The translations under genes were made by a program, and so were the position numbers. The notes under the pieces were generated by a model. It was given only the letters and a program-made list of their open reading frames with translations. It had not been told where the DNA came from and searched no databases. From Pomacea canaliculata (Eukaryota; Mollusca; Gastropoda; Architaenioglossa; Ampullariidae): 64,000 bases of DNA. Shown one piece after another: positions 60,670 through 64,000 of this stretch. The DNA is taken from assembly GCF_003073045.1 (NCBI RefSeq), contig NC_037593.1, forward strand, positions 23,307,868-23,371,867, written 5' to 3'. Within the stretch, counting starts at the first letter, position 1, and every line of letters starts with the position of its first letter.

Positions 60670-60711
<42 letters not shown>

Positions 60712-63700
60712 ATTAAGCTGCATTTCTGCGAGTCAACAATGAGCGATATGTTTGGCATCACCTGTGAAAAATAATTCAATGAATGGATGGTCAGGTAATG
60801 CTCGTATGGTTTGTTTGTTGTTGTTGTTGTTTGTTGTTGGTTTTTTTTTTTTTGGGGGGGGGGGGGTTTGCGGCCTTTGCCACTATCAACATTAATCTTG
60901 AAAATAAGGGGAAATAACTAGAATGAATGTCAATCTTTGCCCCTTGGCGCTGATAAGGTGGGAGTGTTCATCTGAGCATCATGTGAACAGCCAGTGAGCC
61001 TGCGGACACCAACTCAGATGAGATGTCGGTGTACGAAATAGTTTGCTGGTAATGAGAACAGCATTACAAAGTAGGTTTAGTCCTTAGAATTTTGTGTCAA
61101 GTTTTGAAAGTGGGACATGTACTAACTGGAGGAAAATCGCAAGTTGGGGGATCGAAGTGGTGTGAATGACTAACATTGTGTTCAGCGGAAATTACTTACT
61201 TTGTATTCACCACAAAACTGCTTCTAATGTCCTTCTACAACAAGTTTCACGAGTTTCAGGAGATGCTTGTTACTGAGGCAAACAGCCACAATAAACTCAC
61301 CTGCAGAACGCAGATGGCGATACCCAGACCTCCAATGACATAAGCTTGTGTCTCTATCCACTCTTTGATCTTGCCGTAGCATGGCTGAAATCACACACAC
61401 ACACACACACACACACACCACACACACACCACACACAAAGGCACTGTTAAAATATCTGTTCTCCTTGATTTGTACCTGACAGCAATCCTAGGAATGAAGA
61501 AGAGATCAAGCTGTCCTCGATACCGTATAAAGCTCGTCATGACACATGAATAATAGTCACGTGGTACAGTCCCTACACACGCCATACTTGTTACAAACTC
61601 TCCTCATATTTCTATCCCTGTATTGTTTGTGTTTATTTGTTCCTATGTGTATTAGTCTGCTGTACTGTAGGAACTTCAGTGTGTCCTGTCCATAGATTGT
61701 GTCAAAGTAAAGCTGCTGAACACAGTGTTGGGAAGGGTGAGCCACTCACTGTGTCGATGTTGGAGTTGGTGGAGTTGGGGCTCCGGGCGCACGCCATGTC
61801 TTGTAAAACGTAAAAATTCTCCTTTCGGTAGGCGTCCCTGTGAAACAAAACAAAATGTTCCACTTGGAATTTGTAATGCCAATCTCTCCTCCCCACATAA
61901 AAGAGTACACTTCAAAACTTGAATGATTTTTTTAAGGTATTTCTTGCATTTCCCTTGAATAAGTCTCTTTTGGGGGCTTGACAGCTGTCACATTGCATTA
62001 ACTATTAAACATCTGAATTTATGTTACTAACATTTAGTTGAATGACTAAAATTAGGTGTACTCACTCATCCACTCATTGACCCACCCACTCACCTGTCGA
62101 GGATGCAGCAGGTGAGCGGTACGACAGCGGACGAGCGCACTGTCCAGTTTGTGGTGAGGTTGTAGTCCTGCCAGCTGTTCACACCGCAACACTGAAACTG
62201 AACACAACCAAGCCTGACATTAAACACACTGCAAGACTGACACTGAACACAAGGCAGCACAATAGCCAACAATAAGATCACACAACAAGCTGCTGACACC
62301 CTAAACTAAACACACTACAGCACAACACAACACCACATAACACAACATAACACAACACCACAACTAACTGACATGCAGTTGTATTCACTCACTCACCAAT
62401 TCTTCATCCACGACATTTTCTCGAGATTTGGTCTCATCGACGATAAAAATATCTTTCCTGTAATAATTGTCTGGCAAATCTTGTTTTCTTCCTAAAAACA
62501 GCGAAACTGAAGTGCGACCATTGTCACGAGGCAGGTTTATTTGTATTTACGGGTACATAGGATGCTACAACTCTTACATTGTGCTGTACCTGCCACATAT
62601 GTTTATTTTCCTGATGTTTACTACAAGGCTGCCAGAAGATAATCCACAAAGGACATTAAGTAGCATTGCACATATCACCTCCTCCACCTTGCTAGTGGGG
62701 GAATGGGAGGCTTGGTAGTACTTGGGTAGGTGTCTGTGATTTACCTCCACTTGAGCGAAGTCCATGGCTCGCGAGAACTGGTCATCTGAGGTGATGTAAC
62801 CCTGGTACCTGGTGATCAGAGAGTCCCGCAGTTTGGCCAGCAGCTCCTCCGCCACCTGCCGATGAGTAAGGTAAGAACATGTCACCCAATTCATCCAGTA
62901 ATCATTCCTTCATTCTTTCCTCTTTCTACAACCATCACAACAAACAATCCCAGCTACTCACAACTGTCCGGTAAGCCAGGGCCACCGAGGTCGCCGCCAA
63001 GGTCAGAACAAGGGCCAAGGCCACAGCGCCAACATACTGAAATCATATCAAATGTCAAAATGTCAGAGGTCAAATCACTGGCGATTTCTATCAAACGTAA
63101 GGGGATGTAGAACAGAAACGCTTGGACAGACACACAAACAGACGGACTGATGGAGGGAACAAAGGGGAGAGAGAAAGAGGAAAGAATGGAAAAGAACGAC
63201 GATGAAAATGACAATTTTTATCTATGAGGAGGACGGAATGAGAAAATCCTGTATACATGTCAATATCGATATGAATAAACTATAAAGAAATGAATAGTGA
63301 AATATAAATATACACTCACACGGATTCCCTCTCTATCTATCTCTCTCTCACTCACTCACACACACGTGCTGAAATTAAAAACAACAACAACAAAATGGTG
63401 TGTCGGAGAACCCCGGTGGTAGGTAGCTACTTACCAAGGCCAGCAGACACTTGGTTTGTTTACAGGCCCCGCAACACCCCACCACGCCGAGGCCGAAGAC
63501 CAGAAAACCGGAAGTGATGATGATGATGGCGGCAGTCTGCAGCATCCCGACATCGTTGTTGACGACTCTCAGAAAGGTCAGGTGCGCATCTCCTTGCGGT
63601 CCATGAGTATGTACCCGCCTACTGCCATGGCGGCTATCCCCACAGCCTGAAACATCATGATGCTCATGTTAGACAAGCTTTCTTCTGAGTACCCGAGCAA

Positions 63701-63803
63701 AGTGTATACACTGGGTCGGGTGGGAGCGTACTTCTACTTACAGCAAGCCACCCGGACTGAGGAGAGAGAAACCCGCTCAGTAGGAAGACAAAAAGAGATT
63801 CAT
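59604..63803 (-). CDS. Tetraspanin, eight exons
   Basis: Exons: 63803-63742 (start exon, less certain), 63646-63435, 63036-62962, 62855-62745, 62197-62094, 61837-61750, 61384-61301, 59696-59604; about 276 residues. TM1 spans exons 1-2 (AVGIAAMAVGGYILMD); TM2 has FLVFGLGVVGCCGAC; TM3 is the 75-base exon typical of the family; the large extracellular loop has the hallmark QFQCCGVNSW, then PLTCC, MAC and PCYGK, six cysteines in all, with NLT and NST glycosylation sites; TM4 (AYVIGGLGIAICVLQLAG) leads to a short tail ending YLRS. Tetraspanins organise membrane microdomains with integrins and other partners. Exons 1 and 2 each miss one base for a continuous frame (near 63791 in a T run and near 63590 in an A run), most likely consensus errors. 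The 2-kb last intron holds a TTG array. Confidence 0.88.
60671..60711. repeat. (TTG)n microsatellite in the tetraspanin intron
   Basis: About 14 TTG units in the last tetraspanin intron; a further short TTG run and a poly-T/poly-G junction follow at about 60818-60868. Confidence 0.95.
61389..61437. repeat. (CA)n microsatellite next to a tetraspanin acceptor
   Basis: CA run directly upstream, in transcript sense, of the acceptor of exon 61384-61301 (TG-rich on the transcribed strand), leaving only a few bases between repeat and AG. Confidence 0.9.
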
Positions 63804-64000
63804 TCTTTTCCCATAGCTATGGCTTACAGAGCTCGCTAAACTTCTGTGTGTATGTGTGTGTTGCATTTTTGTGTTGTTTAATATATATATATATGTAATA
63901 ATCTATCGTACTGTATATTATGCGATGATTGTATTGCATTTTATTGTAGAATAATGCATAAATTTCTAAGTAAGAACTTGGATGGAAAAGAGCATTGTCA
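63804..64000. other. Right edge, no supported gene
   Basis: AT-rich upstream flank of the tetraspanin, with a short TATATATATATA run near 63881-63894. No promoter element I can assign firmly. Confidence 0.4.

Overview
The window looks like nuclear DNA of an invertebrate animal, most likely a mollusc and possibly a gastropod. The evidence is short exons with GT/AG splice sites, introns of roughly 150 to 1000 bases, many CA/TG, AAC/TTG and ATC microsatellites, no operons, and metazoan gene families (class A and class B GPCRs, a tetraspanin, an armadillo-repeat protein). The species assignment is inference; no marker gene is present.

Layout. 1-13000 holds no supported gene. It is dominated by an assembly problem: 1351-7671 and about 7788-12985 are two noisy copies of the same locus on either side of a 100-N gap. 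13000-23250 is mostly gene-free, with minisatellites, one candidate first coding exon (15962-16103) and a TATA-type promoter near 20188. 23871-25762 (+) is a two-exon class B GPCR. 27765-30759 (-) is a four-exon orphan class A GPCR with a long cytoplasmic tail, convergent with the class B gene. 31200-39300 is repeat-rich, with a CpG-rich promoter-like block (35230-35530) and a few candidate exons. 39353-40498 (+) is a single long coding exon for an unrecognised basic, partly helical protein. 41180 to about 53338 (-) is a large armadillo-repeat gene in which 17 successive exons each carry about one repeat. 55144-56009 (-) is an apparently intronless secreted cysteine-rich protein, head to head with a candidate plus-strand gene starting at 56907. 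58090-58544 is a small TA-flanked DNA transposon relic. 59604-63803 (-) is an eight-exon tetraspanin.

How the parts fit. The genes look like independent housekeeping, receptor or membrane genes and I see no joint pathway. The two GPCRs are neighbours but belong to different classes. Several otherwise clean genes need a one-base offset to stay in frame. Together with the contig-end duplication, this suggests a long-read assembly with residual indel errors rather than decayed genes. I did not find convincing evidence of an undescribed multi-gene system. The most unusual biology is the one-repeat-per-exon armadillo gene and the divergent class A receptor.
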